Below are positions 1-7,594 of a DNA stretch of 64,000 nucleotides, in pieces; the first letter of the stretch is position 1, and each line of letters opens with the position of its first letter. The DNA is from Glacieibacterium sp038210595. GTDB lineage: Bacteria > Pseudomonadota > Alphaproteobacteria > Sphingomonadales > Sphingomonadaceae. The notes beneath the pieces were generated by a model. It searched no databases. It was not told the origin of the DNA and saw only the letters and a program-made list of their open reading frames with translations. Location: contig JBBQWN010000009.1 in assembly GCA_038210595.1 (NCBI GenBank), positions 31,747 to 95,746 on the forward strand, in the 5' to 3' direction. A program made the translations under genes and the position numbers.

Positions 1-426
1 CGCCGGATGGAGTGCCGGACGTCGATGATCGTGCTGACGGTCAAGGGCGAGGCAGGCACGAAATGGTCGCACGGCTGCCGCCTGGTCGCGGCGCAGGACA
101 GCTTCACCCTGCTCCACTGCGTCGAGGGCCTGTGGGCGCGGATGCTGGGCGAGATGCCCGACCCGCGCTACCGGCAGGTGTCGGTGACCTTCCTCGAGCT
201 GACGCCCGCCAGCGAGGCGCAGCTGGCGCTGTTCGATGCTGGCACGAGTATCAGCGCCGCGACCGAGGCGCGCCGCCTGTCGCTCAGCCGCGCGCTCGAC
301 AAGGCCAACGCGCGCTGGGGCCGCGATGCGGTGACCGTCGGCCACGACGAGCGCGGCGCGACGCGCTCGTCTGGGCCCAAGATCGCCTTCACCCGCATCC
401 CCGAGCTGGCCGAGTTCAGCGAGTAG
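1..426 (+). CDS. Y-family translesion DNA polymerase, C-terminal end (5' truncated by window edge)
   Basis: The frame is open from the first base, so this is only the last roughly 141 codons of a longer gene. The visible part matches the little-finger and tail region of DinB/UmuC-type polymerases of alphaproteobacteria: a hydrophobic strand (LTLLH type at about residues 37-41), then a VTFLELTPASEAQLALFD segment, then a tail around NARWGRD ending in KIAFTRIPELAEF. The palm domain with the catalytic acidic residues lies outside the window, so activity cannot be judged. Its stop overlaps by 11 bases the end of the convergent phosphoesterase gene. The family bypasses DNA lesions. Whether this one is polymerase IV or UmuC-like cannot be settled here. 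Confidence 0.75.
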   Translation, partial: RRMECRTSMIVLTVKGEAGTKWSHGCRLVAAQDSFTLLHCVEGLWARMLGEMPDPRYRQVSVTFLELTPASEAQLALFDAGTSISAATEARRLSLSRALDKANARWGRDAVTVGHDERGATRSSGPKIAFTRIPELAEFSE

Positions 427-1132
427 CCATCGTCCGCACGGTCACATCGAGCCGACCGCCCGCGACGGTCACCAGATTGAACGACGGCGGCGTCCGGCGG
501 ACCCGTTCGGACAAGGTGCCAGCGCCGATCATCCGGACCGGGCGCGCACCACCCTCCCACAGCCGGTCGAACGGATCATGGGTATGGCCGGTCAGCACCG
601 CATCCGCGCCGGCCGCCGCCAGAGCCGCCAGCGCCGCCCCTCCGCCGCGCGTCCGCGTGTGCTCGAGCGGGTGGTGGCAGGCGACCAGCGCCAGCGTGCC
701 GGGCCGCTTGTCCTGCAGCGCCGTGAGCGTCGTTGCCAGCGCCGTGCGGTGGACGTGCCCGCTAGCCCAGTTGACGCGCAGCTGCGCGCGCGCCGTGGTC
801 TTCAGCGACACCAGGGTGACGCCGTCGAGTTCCAGCGGCTGGTGCAGAACATCCGCCAGCGCCCTCACCCGGCCATAGGGGTTGAGCAGCCGCTGCCACG
901 GCCGGAAAACCGGCAGATCGTGGTTGCCCGGCTCGATCCGCACCGGCACGGCGAGCGCCGACAGCCATGCCGAGGCGGCCGCGAACTCGCTACGGCGGGC
1001 GGTCGCGGTGAGGTCGCCGGTCAGCAGCACGAGGTCGGGCCGCTCCGCCCCGACGACACCCGCGAACCAGTCCAGCGCAACGCGGTCCTCGGTGCCGAAA
1101 TGCACGTCGGAGACATGGAAGATGCGCGTCAT
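416..1132 (-). CDS. Calcineurin-like metallophosphoesterase
   Basis: A 238-residue protein with the full signature of the metallophosphoesterase superfamily: DVHFG near the N-terminus, LTGDLT (about residue 38), PGNHDLP (about 69), ACHHP in the middle and LTGHTHDPF late. These Asp, Asn and His residues bind the two metal ions. No signal peptide is seen, so it is probably cytosolic. Substrates in this family range from cyclic nucleotides to UDP-diacylglucosamine and cannot be told from sequence. Its start overlaps the stop of the lipid kinase gene by four bases (ATGA), so the two are probably translated together. A lipid-related substrate would fit that pairing but is inference. Confidence 0.88.
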   Translation of the reverse strand: MTRIFHVSDVHFGTEDRVALDWFAGVVGAERPDLVLLTGDLTATARRSEFAAASAWLSALAVPVRIEPGNHDLPVFRPWQRLLNPYGRVRALADVLHQPLELDGVTLVSLKTTARAQLRVNWASGHVHRTALATTLTALQDKRPGTLALVACHHPLEHTRTRGGGAALAALAAAGADAVLTGHTHDPFDRLWEGGARPVRMIGAGTLSERVRRTPPSFNLVTVAGGRLDVTVRTMATR

Positions 1133-1956
1133 GCGGTGGCGATGAAGGCGAGGCGGGTGTGGCCGGCGCGGACGCGGGCCGGGCTGTCGAGCTTGGCGGG
1201 CTCACCGTCGAACAGGGCGCGCACGAAGCGGCGGCCGACCAGCGTCACCTCGTCGACAGTCGCGACCGTGACGCCCGGCCCGGCGCGCCAGTCGCCGCGG
1301 ATCCAGTCCCAGCCGAGGCGCACCGCATCGGCGATGCCCGCCGCGCTGACCGCCGAGACCTCCAGTCCGTCCGCGACCGGCTTGACGACGACCGCGCGGT
1401 GCTTGGCCGTTTGGCCCGCGATCCGGACCGTCCGGCTGAAGGTGCGCGACCAAGCCAGTCGCGCGGCCCGGACGGCGCGGGCAAGGCGGCCCTTGCGGAC
1501 GTCCTCACGCGCATGAACCCAGGCCGCCGCCGGCCCGAGGATGATGCCGACCATCGCGCGCTGGCTGCCGACAATGGCGATCGGCGGATGGACCAGCCGT
1601 GCCGCGCTCGCCGCCGCCAGGATTGCGTCGCGGTCGGCCTCACCGTGCAACGCCTTGGCAAGGCCGTTCATCGTGCCGCCGGGCAGCACCAGACACTGCC
1701 CCGACCAGTCGTCGGCAGCGGTCCAGGCGGCGTTGATGGTGCCGTCGCCGCCGCAGATCAGCAGCGTATCGGCCTGCACGCCATCAAGGTCCCGCGGCGT
1801 TGGCGCGGCGTCGCCGGGAAAGTCGGTCTCACCGGCGAGCGCGATACCACTCTCGGCCAGCTTCGCCTTCAGTCCCGCTGCCACAGTGTCGTCGGTCGAG
1901 CCCGACCCGGCGTTGACGACCAGCCAGACGCGGCGGAGGAGAGTAGAGTTGTTCAT
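1129..1956 (-). CDS. Diacylglycerol kinase family lipid kinase
   Basis: A 275-residue protein of the DAGK/YegS/sphingosine-kinase family. It opens with VWLVVNAGSGS, carries the nucleotide-binding motif CGGDGTINAAW at about residues 68-78 and continues with LPGGTMNGLAKAL, the usual layout of the N-terminal domain. The C-terminal half is the beta-sandwich typical of the family. These enzymes phosphorylate lipid hydroxyl groups at the inner membrane. Sphingomonads make sphingolipids and recycle diacylglycerol, so either could be the substrate. It is first in a two-gene unit, overlapping the phosphoesterase start by four bases. Confidence 0.85.
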   Translation of the reverse strand: MNNSTLLRRVWLVVNAGSGSTDDTVAAGLKAKLAESGIALAGETDFPGDAAPTPRDLDGVQADTLLICGGDGTINAAWTAADDWSGQCLVLPGGTMNGLAKALHGEADRDAILAAASAARLVHPPIAIVGSQRAMVGIILGPAAAWVHAREDVRKGRLARAVRAARLAWSRTFSRTVRIAGQTAKHRAVVVKPVADGLEVSAVSAAGIADAVRLGWDWIRGDWRAGPGVTVATVDEVTLVGRRFVRALFDGEPAKLDSPARVRAGHTRLAFIATA

Positions 1957-2005
1957 CGTGCGGCATAACGCATGGCGTCGGGTTACGCCGCAAGTGGTCC
2001 GGGGC

Positions 2006-2218
2006 TCAGGCCTTTTTCAGACTGCCCGGCTTGTGCGCCGCGATGCCCCCGCTCTTGGCGGATTTGACGATGTACTCGGGATTGTCCTTCGACGCGGCGA
2101 CCTTGTGGCCCTTGATCTGCGTCGGGCTCGTGACCTTCCGGACGACCTTGCCGACGGGATGCCCGCCACTTGAATCCCATTCGACCTTGTCGCCGGCCTT
2201 GAAGCTCTTCTCCGCCAT
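2006..2218 (-). CDS. DUF2945 / HVA1-type small TUDOR-like protein
   Basis: A 70-residue basic protein beginning FKAGDKVEWDSSGGHPVGKV and continuing with a TSPTQIKGHKVAASKDNPEYIVKS stretch, the typical small barrel of DUF2945 (hypervirulence-associated protein, TUDOR domain). Members are common in alphaproteobacteria and have no established biochemical role. The abundance of Lys and the barrel fold hint at nucleic-acid or protein binding, which is inference. A purine-rich GGGAGA lies just upstream of the ATG. It sits alone between the lipid kinase and the XpaC-like gene on the same strand. Confidence 0.8.
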   Translation of the reverse strand: MAEKSFKAGDKVEWDSSGGHPVGKVVRKVTSPTQIKGHKVAASKDNPEYIVKSAKSGGIAAHKPGSLKKA

Positions 2219-2274
2219 CGTGCATCTCCCTCAGAACGGGAGAAAGCGTCGCGGCGGGAAACCGGTTCCCGCGG

Positions 2275-3000
2275 CTATTCGACCACGTTCTCGGGCTTGT
2301 AGCGGTTTTCCAGGAACTTGCCCTGGACGAGGAAGGCGTCGCGATGCTCGGCCGCCAGCGCCTCGGACGCGCGGGCGAGCTCGGCGTCGACGGTCTTCAA
2401 CCCCTCGACCAGCCGCGCCTCGATGCTGGGACCGCCGTCGGCGTCAGGGCTGCTGCGCATCGCGGGGGGCACTTTGGCATAGCGCTCGACCAGCTCGGGC
2501 AGGTGGGTGTTGAGGAGGCGGCTGACGTCCTGCGCGGTGGCGCTCATCTCGGGCACCGCGGCAAGCTGCGGCCCGAGCGTGTTCAGCTGCGCCGAGATAC
2601 GGTCGAGGGTGGGCGCGGCGAGGCGCGGCAGGTCGCGGCGGCGGGCGTCGAGGAAGATCTCGGTGCGGCGCGGCAGCTGGGCCGGCGGCGTCTTCTTCAG
2701 CTCGGCGGGCGCGACATCGGTATTGCCCAGCGGCAGCGAAGCCGCGATGATGAACAGCAGCGGAATCAGCAGGACCGCCAGCGCAAAGCCGACGACGCCG
2801 ATTGGCCCGATGAACAGCGAATAGGCGAGCAGCGCCAGCAGTTCGACTGCCACCGCAATGACCCCGCGCCGCGCCCGCCGCCCGGCGTTGGTCACGGTCC
2901 GCGCGATGCGCCTCGTCTGAGCCGTGCGGTTGACGCCGCCCGGCAGCCGGTCGAGCACTTCGTCGAAACGGGCGATGGCGCGGTCGACGTCGCGGGCCAT
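2275..3000 (-). CDS. XpaC-like membrane protein, partner of TelA
   Basis: A 241-residue protein. I place the start at the ATG one base after the TelA stop (TGA-C-ATG); a longer reading frame upstream only overlaps telA. Two closely spaced hydrophobic segments lie at about residues 30-75 (LLALLAYSLFIGPIGVVGFALAVLLIPLLF region, more than one span). The soluble C-terminal part is helical, with LLNTHLPELVERYAKVP, the pattern of the 5-bromo-4-chloroindolyl phosphate hydrolysis (XpaC) family. XpaC and TelA are paired in many bacteria and linked to tolerance of toxic anions and cell-envelope stress. The assignment rests on that pairing as much as on sequence, and the function is unknown. Confidence 0.7.
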   Translation of the reverse strand: MARDVDRAIARFDEVLDRLPGGVNRTAQTRRIARTVTNAGRRARRGVIAVAVELLALLAYSLFIGPIGVVGFALAVLLIPLLFIIAASLPLGNTDVAPAELKKTPPAQLPRRTEIFLDARRRDLPRLAAPTLDRISAQLNTLGPQLAAVPEMSATAQDVSRLLNTHLPELVERYAKVPPAMRSSPDADGGPSIEARLVEGLKTVDAELARASEALAAEHRDAFLVQGKFLENRYKPENVVE

Positions 3001-3001
3001 G

Positions 3002-4213
3002 TCAGCCTTCCAGCGCCGCGAACGCCGGCGACGCGCCCGCCAGCGCCTTGTTCGACGCACCCTCGGCGCGGGCGATATAGCCGCGCGATTTCTCGACCTC
3101 GCTGGTCAGCACATTAACCGTGGTCTTCATCGAATCAAGCGCCTGCAGCTTGAAAGTGTCGATGGCGTCCATGGTCGTGTAGATATTCTGGAACGCCCGC
3201 TGCAAAGTCGCGATCGGGATGGTGCTGCTGGCAGCCTGCTGGTGGATGACCGCGGTCTGGGTCTTCAAGAGCTCGCCGGTCGAGTCGATCATGCCGGCCG
3301 TGGTCGTGTTCAGCGCGGTGATCTGCTCCAGCACCAGCTTCTGCGCGGTCAGCGCCTGCGCCACGGTCACGGCGGTGCGGAGCGCGGCGACGGTGGTGGT
3401 GGAGGCGCGGTCGACGCCCTTCACCAGCTCGACATTGTTCTTCTTGACCAGATCGAGCGCCAGATAGCCCTGCACGCTGACCGCCATCTGGGTGAGCAGG
3501 TCGGTGGTGCGCTGGCGGATATAGAACAGCGCGCTCTCGCGGATCGCCTTGGCCTTGGCGGGGTCGGCGTATTCGATCTCGGCCGCCTTTGCCTCCAGCT
3601 GCGCATCCAGTGTCTTGGAGACGTGGATCATCTGCTCCAGCTTGCCCATGGTCTTCCACAGGTTCTGGCGCTCGAGGTCGACGGCGGCGTTATCGTGCAG
3701 CAGCTCGTCCTTGCCGGCCGCGAGGCGCGACAGGATGGCGCTGATGTTCGACTGCGCCGACTTGTAGCTGTCGAAATAGCCGCGCAGCTTGTTGCCGCCG
3801 AACGGGATCAGCCCGAACATCTTCTTGCGGGTGAGGAGGTTGCCGCGCCGGCCCGGATCGAGGTCCTCGATGGTGGCGCGCAGCTCGGTCAGGTTCGCGC
3901 CGATGCCGGTGTCGCGGTCCATGGCGCGCACCGGCCGGTCGAGGAAGCGGTTGGACTGGCCCGCAGCCTCCGCGATCTCGCGCGCGCCGAGGTTGGTCAG
4001 CTGGTCGACCTTGGCCCCGAACGCCGGCGACGCCGCGTCCTCCGCCACCAGTTCCGCGATGAACTTCTCGACATTGGCGTCGAGCTTGGTCCGCGTCGCA
4101 TCGTCGACCGGCACGAGGCCCGACGCCTTCTCCGGCGCGACCACCGCGACGGGGGCGGGCGGCGTCAGCGTGATGGTCGGCTCGGCAGTGGTCGTCGGGG
4201 CCTGGGTGGCCAT
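3002..4213 (-). CDS. Toxic anion resistance protein, TelA family
   Basis: A 403-residue soluble, largely helical protein with the TelA core: SNRFLDRPVRAM, then LTELRATIEDLDPG, GLIPFGGNKLRGYFDSYKSAQ, and a long helical C-terminal half with QMIHVSKTLDAQL and MAVSVQGYLALDL. The first 40 residues are Pro/Thr/Ala-rich and low in complexity. The start is the ATG with GGAG nine bases upstream; an earlier in-frame start adds 17 residues without a better ribosome site. The TelA family was named for tellurite resistance, but its natural role is unsettled and envelope or antimicrobial tolerance is often reported. It is first in a two-gene unit with the XpaC-like gene. Confidence 0.88.
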   Translation of the reverse strand: MATQAPTTTAEPTITLTPPAPVAVVAPEKASGLVPVDDATRTKLDANVEKFIAELVAEDAASPAFGAKVDQLTNLGAREIAEAAGQSNRFLDRPVRAMDRDTGIGANLTELRATIEDLDPGRRGNLLTRKKMFGLIPFGGNKLRGYFDSYKSAQSNISAILSRLAAGKDELLHDNAAVDLERQNLWKTMGKLEQMIHVSKTLDAQLEAKAAEIEYADPAKAKAIRESALFYIRQRTTDLLTQMAVSVQGYLALDLVKKNNVELVKGVDRASTTTVAALRTAVTVAQALTAQKLVLEQITALNTTTAGMIDSTGELLKTQTAVIHQQAASSTIPIATLQRAFQNIYTTMDAIDTFKLQALDSMKTTVNVLTSEVEKSRGYIARAEGASNKALAGASPAFAALEG

Positions 4214-4328
4214 GGGGCAAAGCTCCGTGGTTGCGAAGACGAGGGTTAGCAGATCGGAACGCAACGCTCTACTGTGTTGCCGGGCTATGTCGGTAGCCTT
4301 GCGCCGGATGCAAGATTAGGGTCACGCC

Positions 4329-5855
4329 ATGACCAGCGCCACCGACCTGCTCGCCCAGCCCTTCGGCACCCTGCCCGACCTCATCCGCGCGCACGCCGCC
4401 GCGGACCCGGCGCGCATCGCCTTCATCGTCGGGAAGGAGTGCCTGCCCTACGGCAACCTCGACCGCTGGATGGACAGCGTCGCGGCCCGCCTGCAAGCGC
4501 TGGGTATCGGCCCCGGCGGCACCGTGGCGATCTGCGCCTATACCTCGATTGCCTATGCCGCGACGTTCCTGGGGGCGCTGCGGGCCGGGGTCGCCGTCGC
4601 GCCGATCGCGCCGTCGTCGACGCCCGCGCAGATCGCCGCGATGGTCGCCGACAGCGGCGCGGGCGTCTATTTCACCGATGCCGCCGTCGCCGCCGAAACC
4701 GCGGCCGAGGCCATCGCCACCCCGACCGTGCGCCTCGACGATACGCCGGCCTATCGCGCCTGGCTCGGCGACGCGCCGTTCAGCGCGCCCGAAATCGCGC
4801 CGCAGACGCCGTTCAACGTCATCTATTCCAGCGGCACGACGGGGACGCCGAAGGGCATCGTCCACAGCCATGCGATGCGCTGGGGCCATATCACCGGCGG
4901 CGTGCCGCTGGGCTATGGCCCGCAGTCGGTGACACTGCTGTCGACGCCGCTCTATTCCAACACCACGATGGCGAGCTTCCTGCCCGCGCTGGGCGGCGGC
5001 GGCACGGTGGTGCTGATGCCGAAGTTCGATGCGCTGGAGTATCTCCGCCTCGCCGAACGGCACCGCATGACCCACACCATGCTGGTCCCGGTCCAGTACC
5101 GCCGCCTGATGGCGCTGCCGGAGTTCGACGGCTTCGACCTGGCGTCGACGGTGTGCAAGTTCTGCACCTCGGCGCCCTTCCCCGCCGCGCTGAAGGCGGA
5201 TGTGCTGGCGCGCTGGCCGGGCGGGCTGGTCGAGTATTTCGGCATGACCGAGGGCGGCGGCCTGTGCGTGCTGCAGGCGCACAAGCACCCCGACAAGCTG
5301 CACACCGTCGGCCAGCCGGCGCCCGGCCACGACATGCGGGTGCTGGGCGAGGACGGGACCGAGCTGCCGCCGGGCGAAGTCGGCGAGATCGTCGGCCATT
5401 CCGCCGGCACCATGCTCGGCTATCTGAACCAGCCAGCGAAGACGCGCGAGGCGCAGTGGACCGCGCCCGACGGCCGCGTGTTCATGCGCACCGGCGATGT
5501 CGGGCGCTTCGATGCGGACGGCTTCCTAACGCTGATGGACCGCAAGAAGGACATGATCATCTCCGGCGGCTTCAATATCTACCCGAGCGACATCGAGGCG
5601 GTGATGGTGCAGCACCCCGACGTCGTCGAGGCGGCGGTGGTCGGCGTACCCAGCGACGCCTGGGGCGAGACCCCGGTGGCGTTCGTGGCGCTGCGCGGCG
5701 GCGAGCCGGAGGCGGTCCGCGAATGGACCAACGCCCAGCTCGGCAAGACCCAGCGCCTCAGCGCCATCGCGGTGGTCGACGCCCTCCCCCGCAGCGCCAT
5801 CGGCAAGGTGCTGAAGCGGGAACTCAGGGACGGGTGGAACGGGGTGACTGGCTAG
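4329..5855 (+). CDS. Acyl-CoA synthetase / AMP-dependent ligase (ANL superfamily)
   Basis: A 508-residue adenylate-forming enzyme that would activate a carboxylic acid to acyl-AMP and then to acyl-CoA. Motifs in order: FNVIYSSGTTGTPKGIV (phosphate loop, about residues 160-176), EYFGMTEGGG (about 300), RTGDVGRFDADGFL (about 385), KKDMIISGGFNIYPSDIE hinge, and SAIGKVLKREL with the catalytic Lys near the end. Length is normal for medium- or long-chain acyl-CoA ligases or 4-coumarate-CoA-ligase-like enzymes; the substrate cannot be read from sequence. It is transcribed alone, divergent from telA. A degenerate second copy of its 3' end lies about 1.6 kb downstream. Confidence 0.9.
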   Translation: MTSATDLLAQPFGTLPDLIRAHAAADPARIAFIVGKECLPYGNLDRWMDSVAARLQALGIGPGGTVAICAYTSIAYAATFLGALRAGVAVAPIAPSSTPAQIAAMVADSGAGVYFTDAAVAAETAAEAIATPTVRLDDTPAYRAWLGDAPFSAPEIAPQTPFNVIYSSGTTGTPKGIVHSHAMRWGHITGGVPLGYGPQSVTLLSTPLYSNTTMASFLPALGGGGTVVLMPKFDALEYLRLAERHRMTHTMLVPVQYRRLMALPEFDGFDLASTVCKFCTSAPFPAALKADVLARWPGGLVEYFGMTEGGGLCVLQAHKHPDKLHTVGQPAPGHDMRVLGEDGTELPPGEVGEIVGHSAGTMLGYLNQPAKTREAQWTAPDGRVFMRTGDVGRFDADGFLTLMDRKKDMIISGGFNIYPSDIEAVMVQHPDVVEAAVVGVPSDAWGETPVAFVALRGGEPEAVREWTNAQLGKTQRLSAIAVVDALPRSAIGKVLKRELRDGWNGVTG

Positions 5856-5860
5856 AGCGG

Positions 5861-5915
5861 ATTTTCGGGAATGTCCGCAATTGGTGGAAAGCTGACCTTT
5901 CGTGGATGAGCGCCG
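5861..5915. repeat. Sphingomonad-type intergenic repeat, short copy
   Basis: Right after the ligase gene there is a segment containing TTTTCGGGAATGTCCGCAAT followed by TGGTGGAAAGCTGACCTTTC. Related wording (ACTGCAAGTGGG, GACCGCAACTGGGCG, AAAGCAGAC) recurs at 6151-6270, 6953-7068 and 7343-7385, always between genes. I take it as a dispersed non-coding repeat of the kind common in this order. Its function is unknown. Confidence 0.5.
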
Positions 5916-5932
5916 CAGCGTAGTCAGGTAAA

Positions 5933-6148
5933 ATGGAGCCATACAGCAAGCTCCTTCTCTGGTCCTTGATCTTCGCATTTGCGTGGGTCTGGATGATTGT
6001 AAGTGACTGGCGGAGCGGTCAGCTCGGATGGAGTTTCGCCCGCTTGCGCCGGTCCGACCGGCCAAAGCTCTTCTGGTTTGTCTTTGCTGCGCAACACTGC
6101 CTGATGCTTCTATGTTTCGTGACGCTCGCGGACACGATTCTCGCTTAG
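5933..6148 (+). CDS. Small two-span membrane protein, unknown function
   Basis: A 71-residue hydrophobic protein. Two membrane segments are visible (about residues 6-24, LLLWSLIFAFAWVWMIVSDW, and about 48-68, FWFVFAAQHCLMLLCFVTLA), joined by a basic loop (RLRRSDRPK) that would face the cytoplasm. The ribosome site is weak (AGG seven bases before the ATG). Codon use is less GC-rich than in the ligase upstream. It lies at the left edge of the lower-GC segment with the TrmH gene. I do not recognise a family. A coding call is favoured by the membrane-protein pattern, but the gene is short. Confidence 0.55.
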   Translation: MEPYSKLLLWSLIFAFAWVWMIVSDWRSGQLGWSFARLRRSDRPKLFWFVFAAQHCLMLLCFVTLADTILA

Positions 6149-6150
6149 CG

Positions 6151-6270
6151 ATAGACGACTGCAAGTGGGGCGGCAGCTGCCCTGCGGCTTTCCCGCCCCA
6201 TAGCTGCCGGTCCGCTTTCGCGAAAGCCGTGACAATCCGCACGGCGGGAACGACCGGGAATGGTGGCTAG
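6151..6270. repeat. Intergenic repeat, copy A (left of the methyltransferase gene)
   Basis: This copy runs GACTGCAAGTGGGGCGGCAG, then GGCTTTCCCGCCCCATAGCT, CCGGTCCGCTTTCGCGAAAG and GCGGGAACGACCGGGAATGG. The same blocks appear in the same order and orientation at 6953-7068. The best-conserved block is 23 bases (6244-6266 against 7039-7061, identical). It directly precedes the methyltransferase gene, so it may supply that gene's leader. Confidence 0.75.
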
Positions 6271-6296
6271 CGGACGCAGGCGTGCTATTGTCAGTC

Positions 6297-6950
6297 ATGG
6301 AAGAAAGGACCACATCGAAGCCTACTGTGCGGAAACGGGCGGAGGAGATCAAACAATTCCGCTGCAAAAACTTGATCGCCGTAATTGAAAATCCCACTGA
6401 CATTAAGAATATCGGCACGGTCATTCGAAACGTTAACGCGCTCGGTGTGGAGAAAGTATACGTCGTCGATCCGCATCGCGCGTTGCCGGATGATTGGCAG
6501 GAACTGCGTGAACGCAAATCAATTTCGAAGACGTCAGTCTCCGCTGTAAAATGGACCTTTGTTAAGCGGTTTGACAGCACCGATTCGTGTTTTGACCATC
6601 TTGAAAAGAAGGGTTTCAAATCGCTCGTCACTTCGCCTCACGTGAAAGGCAAGACTAGTATATACCTGCATGAGGGAGACTTTACCTTGCACAGCAAGTT
6701 GGCGGTCTGGTTTGGCAGCGAAGCGACTGGGATAAGCGAACGGGCCGTCGAGCGAAGCGAAATGTGCGTCAGTATTCCAATGTTCGGTATGGTCGAGAGC
6801 CTCAACCTCGGGACTAGTTCAGGAATTGTCCTATACGAGGTGACAAAGCAAAGGCGGGAATATCAAAGTCGGTATAGGCTACGTGACAAGAGGGGTGAAA
6901 GGGCGATTCCTCTCCCGACAGTCATAGAGCCGAAAGGCGCGCAATCTTAA
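6297..6950 (+). CDS. TrmH/SpoU-family RNA 2'-O-methyltransferase
   Basis: A 217-residue SPOUT methyltransferase. The N-terminal segment has NLIAVIENPTDIKNIGTVIRN (motif 1 of the family, with Asn and Arg residues), the middle has LAVWFGSEATGIS (motif 2, Gly-Ser-Glu) and the end has SIPMFGMVESLNLGTSSGI (motif 3, the trefoil knot with Glu-Ser-Leu-Asn). It should methylate a ribose 2'-OH in tRNA or rRNA using AdoMet; the target cannot be told. An in-frame GTG at 6282 is an alternative start, and neither start has a good ribosome site. Base composition is clearly lower in GC than the flanking genes, with many AAA/AAG and non-preferred codons. It is framed by two direct repeat copies, so it looks acquired. 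Confidence 0.85.
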   Translation: MEERTTSKPTVRKRAEEIKQFRCKNLIAVIENPTDIKNIGTVIRNVNALGVEKVYVVDPHRALPDDWQELRERKSISKTSVSAVKWTFVKRFDSTDSCFDHLEKKGFKSLVTSPHVKGKTSIYLHEGDFTLHSKLAVWFGSEATGISERAVERSEMCVSIPMFGMVESLNLGTSSGIVLYEVTKQRREYQSRYRLRDKRGERAIPLPTVIEPKGAQS

Positions 6951-6952
6951 CG

Positions 6953-7068
6953 ACCGCAACTGGGCGATTGCCGACCGGCAGCTTTCCCGCCCGAAAGCTT
7001 CCGGTCCGCTTTTGGAGAGCGCCATAATCATAGGCGGGGCGGGAACGACCGGGAATGGTGGGAAGCGG
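6953..7068. repeat. Intergenic repeat, copy B (right of the methyltransferase gene)
   Basis: This is the second long copy, starting GACCGCAACTGGGCGATTGC and including CCGGCAGCTTTCCCGCCCGA, TTCCGGTCCGCTTTTGGAGA and a 23-base block identical to copy A at 7039-7061. It has the same orientation as copy A, so the methyltransferase gene sits between direct repeats about 0.8 kb apart. Confidence 0.75.
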
Positions 7069-7080
7069 TCTTCTCCCCGC

Positions 7081-7109
7081 CGTCATGCTGAAACAAGTTC
7101 AGTGTGACG
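7081..7109. repeat. Short palindromic repeat (CTGAA...TTCAG hairpin)
   Basis: The arms are CGTCA-TG-CTGAA and TTCAG-TG-TGACG around the loop ACAAG. The five-base blocks pair perfectly; the internal TG/TG pair would form a small bulge. Hairpins with this CATGCTGAA-TTCAG wording are familiar as dispersed palindromes in sphingomonad intergenic DNA. It could also end transcription from the methyltransferase gene, but no T-tract follows. Confidence 0.6.
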
Positions 7110-7132
7110 ATTTAGATGACTGGAAGTGGGTC

Positions 7133-7318
7133 TTAACTGCCGTCCGCCCGTTTTCGGCCGGACTTACGCCACAACGCGAGGTCGATGATCGCGCTCATTA
7201 CGAACACGGCGGCTAAGCCTAATCCCCAACCGCCGTGTCTGAACCAGTCGAAAAGGTTCAGACCGGCACATGCAAGCGCGAGGATAACTAGCGCAAAGTG
7301 TATTGTCGTGCGGCTCAT
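7133..7318 (-). CDS. Small two-span membrane protein, unknown function
   Basis: A 61-residue protein with two hydrophobic stretches (about residues 7-22, FALVILALACAGLNLF, and about 31-49, WGLGLAAVFVMSAIIDLALW) and a very basic tail (RKSGRKRADG). No family is recognised. It is isolated, in the lower-GC stretch between intergenic repeats, and its ribosome site is poor (CGGG before the ATG). The membrane-protein pattern with positive tail supports a real gene. Function is unknown. Confidence 0.5.
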   Translation of the reverse strand: MSRTTIHFALVILALACAGLNLFDWFRHGGWGLGLAAVFVMSAIIDLALWRKSGRKRADGS

Positions 7319-7342
7319 CCCGACAGTAAATCATGGACGGCG

Positions 7343-7385
7343 AATGACCGCAACTGGGCGAAAGCAGACTTCCGACATCCAAATC
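7343..7385. repeat. Intergenic repeat, short copy
   Basis: This is a fourth copy of the intergenic repeat wording: GACCGCAACTGGGCGAAAGC followed by AGACTTCCGACATCC. It lies just left of the ligase 3'-end remnant. Confidence 0.5.
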
Positions 7386-7410
7386 TGAACGCCTGAGCGC
7401 AATCCGGCTC

Positions 7411-7488
7411 GGCGATAGCCTGCCCCGCAGCGCCATCGGAAACGCGTCGAAACGCGAACGCCGGGACAGCGCGTCGAAGCCATCATAA
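7411..7488 (+). pseudogene. Remnant of an acyl-CoA ligase 3' end
   Basis: Read on the + strand, this stretch encodes LPRSAIGNASKRERRD followed by a short tail and a stop. The intact ligase upstream ends LPRSAIGKVLKRELRDGW. Seventeen consecutive bases (7423-7439) are identical to 5787-5803 in that gene. No other part of a ligase is present around it, the catalytic Lys of GKVLKREL has become Asn, and the stretch has no start of its own. It is a dead fragment, either a partial duplication of the neighbouring gene or the tail of a lost paralogue. Confidence 0.6.
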
Positions 7489-7594
7489 TTAATTTTCGAT
7501 GTGTAGCGTCTTCACGGAAACTTTTTGAAATCCGCCCCCGTAATGTATCATGCCGGTGTCGACGCCTGAGTCGACAGGGCTCGGGGGCGTGCCA

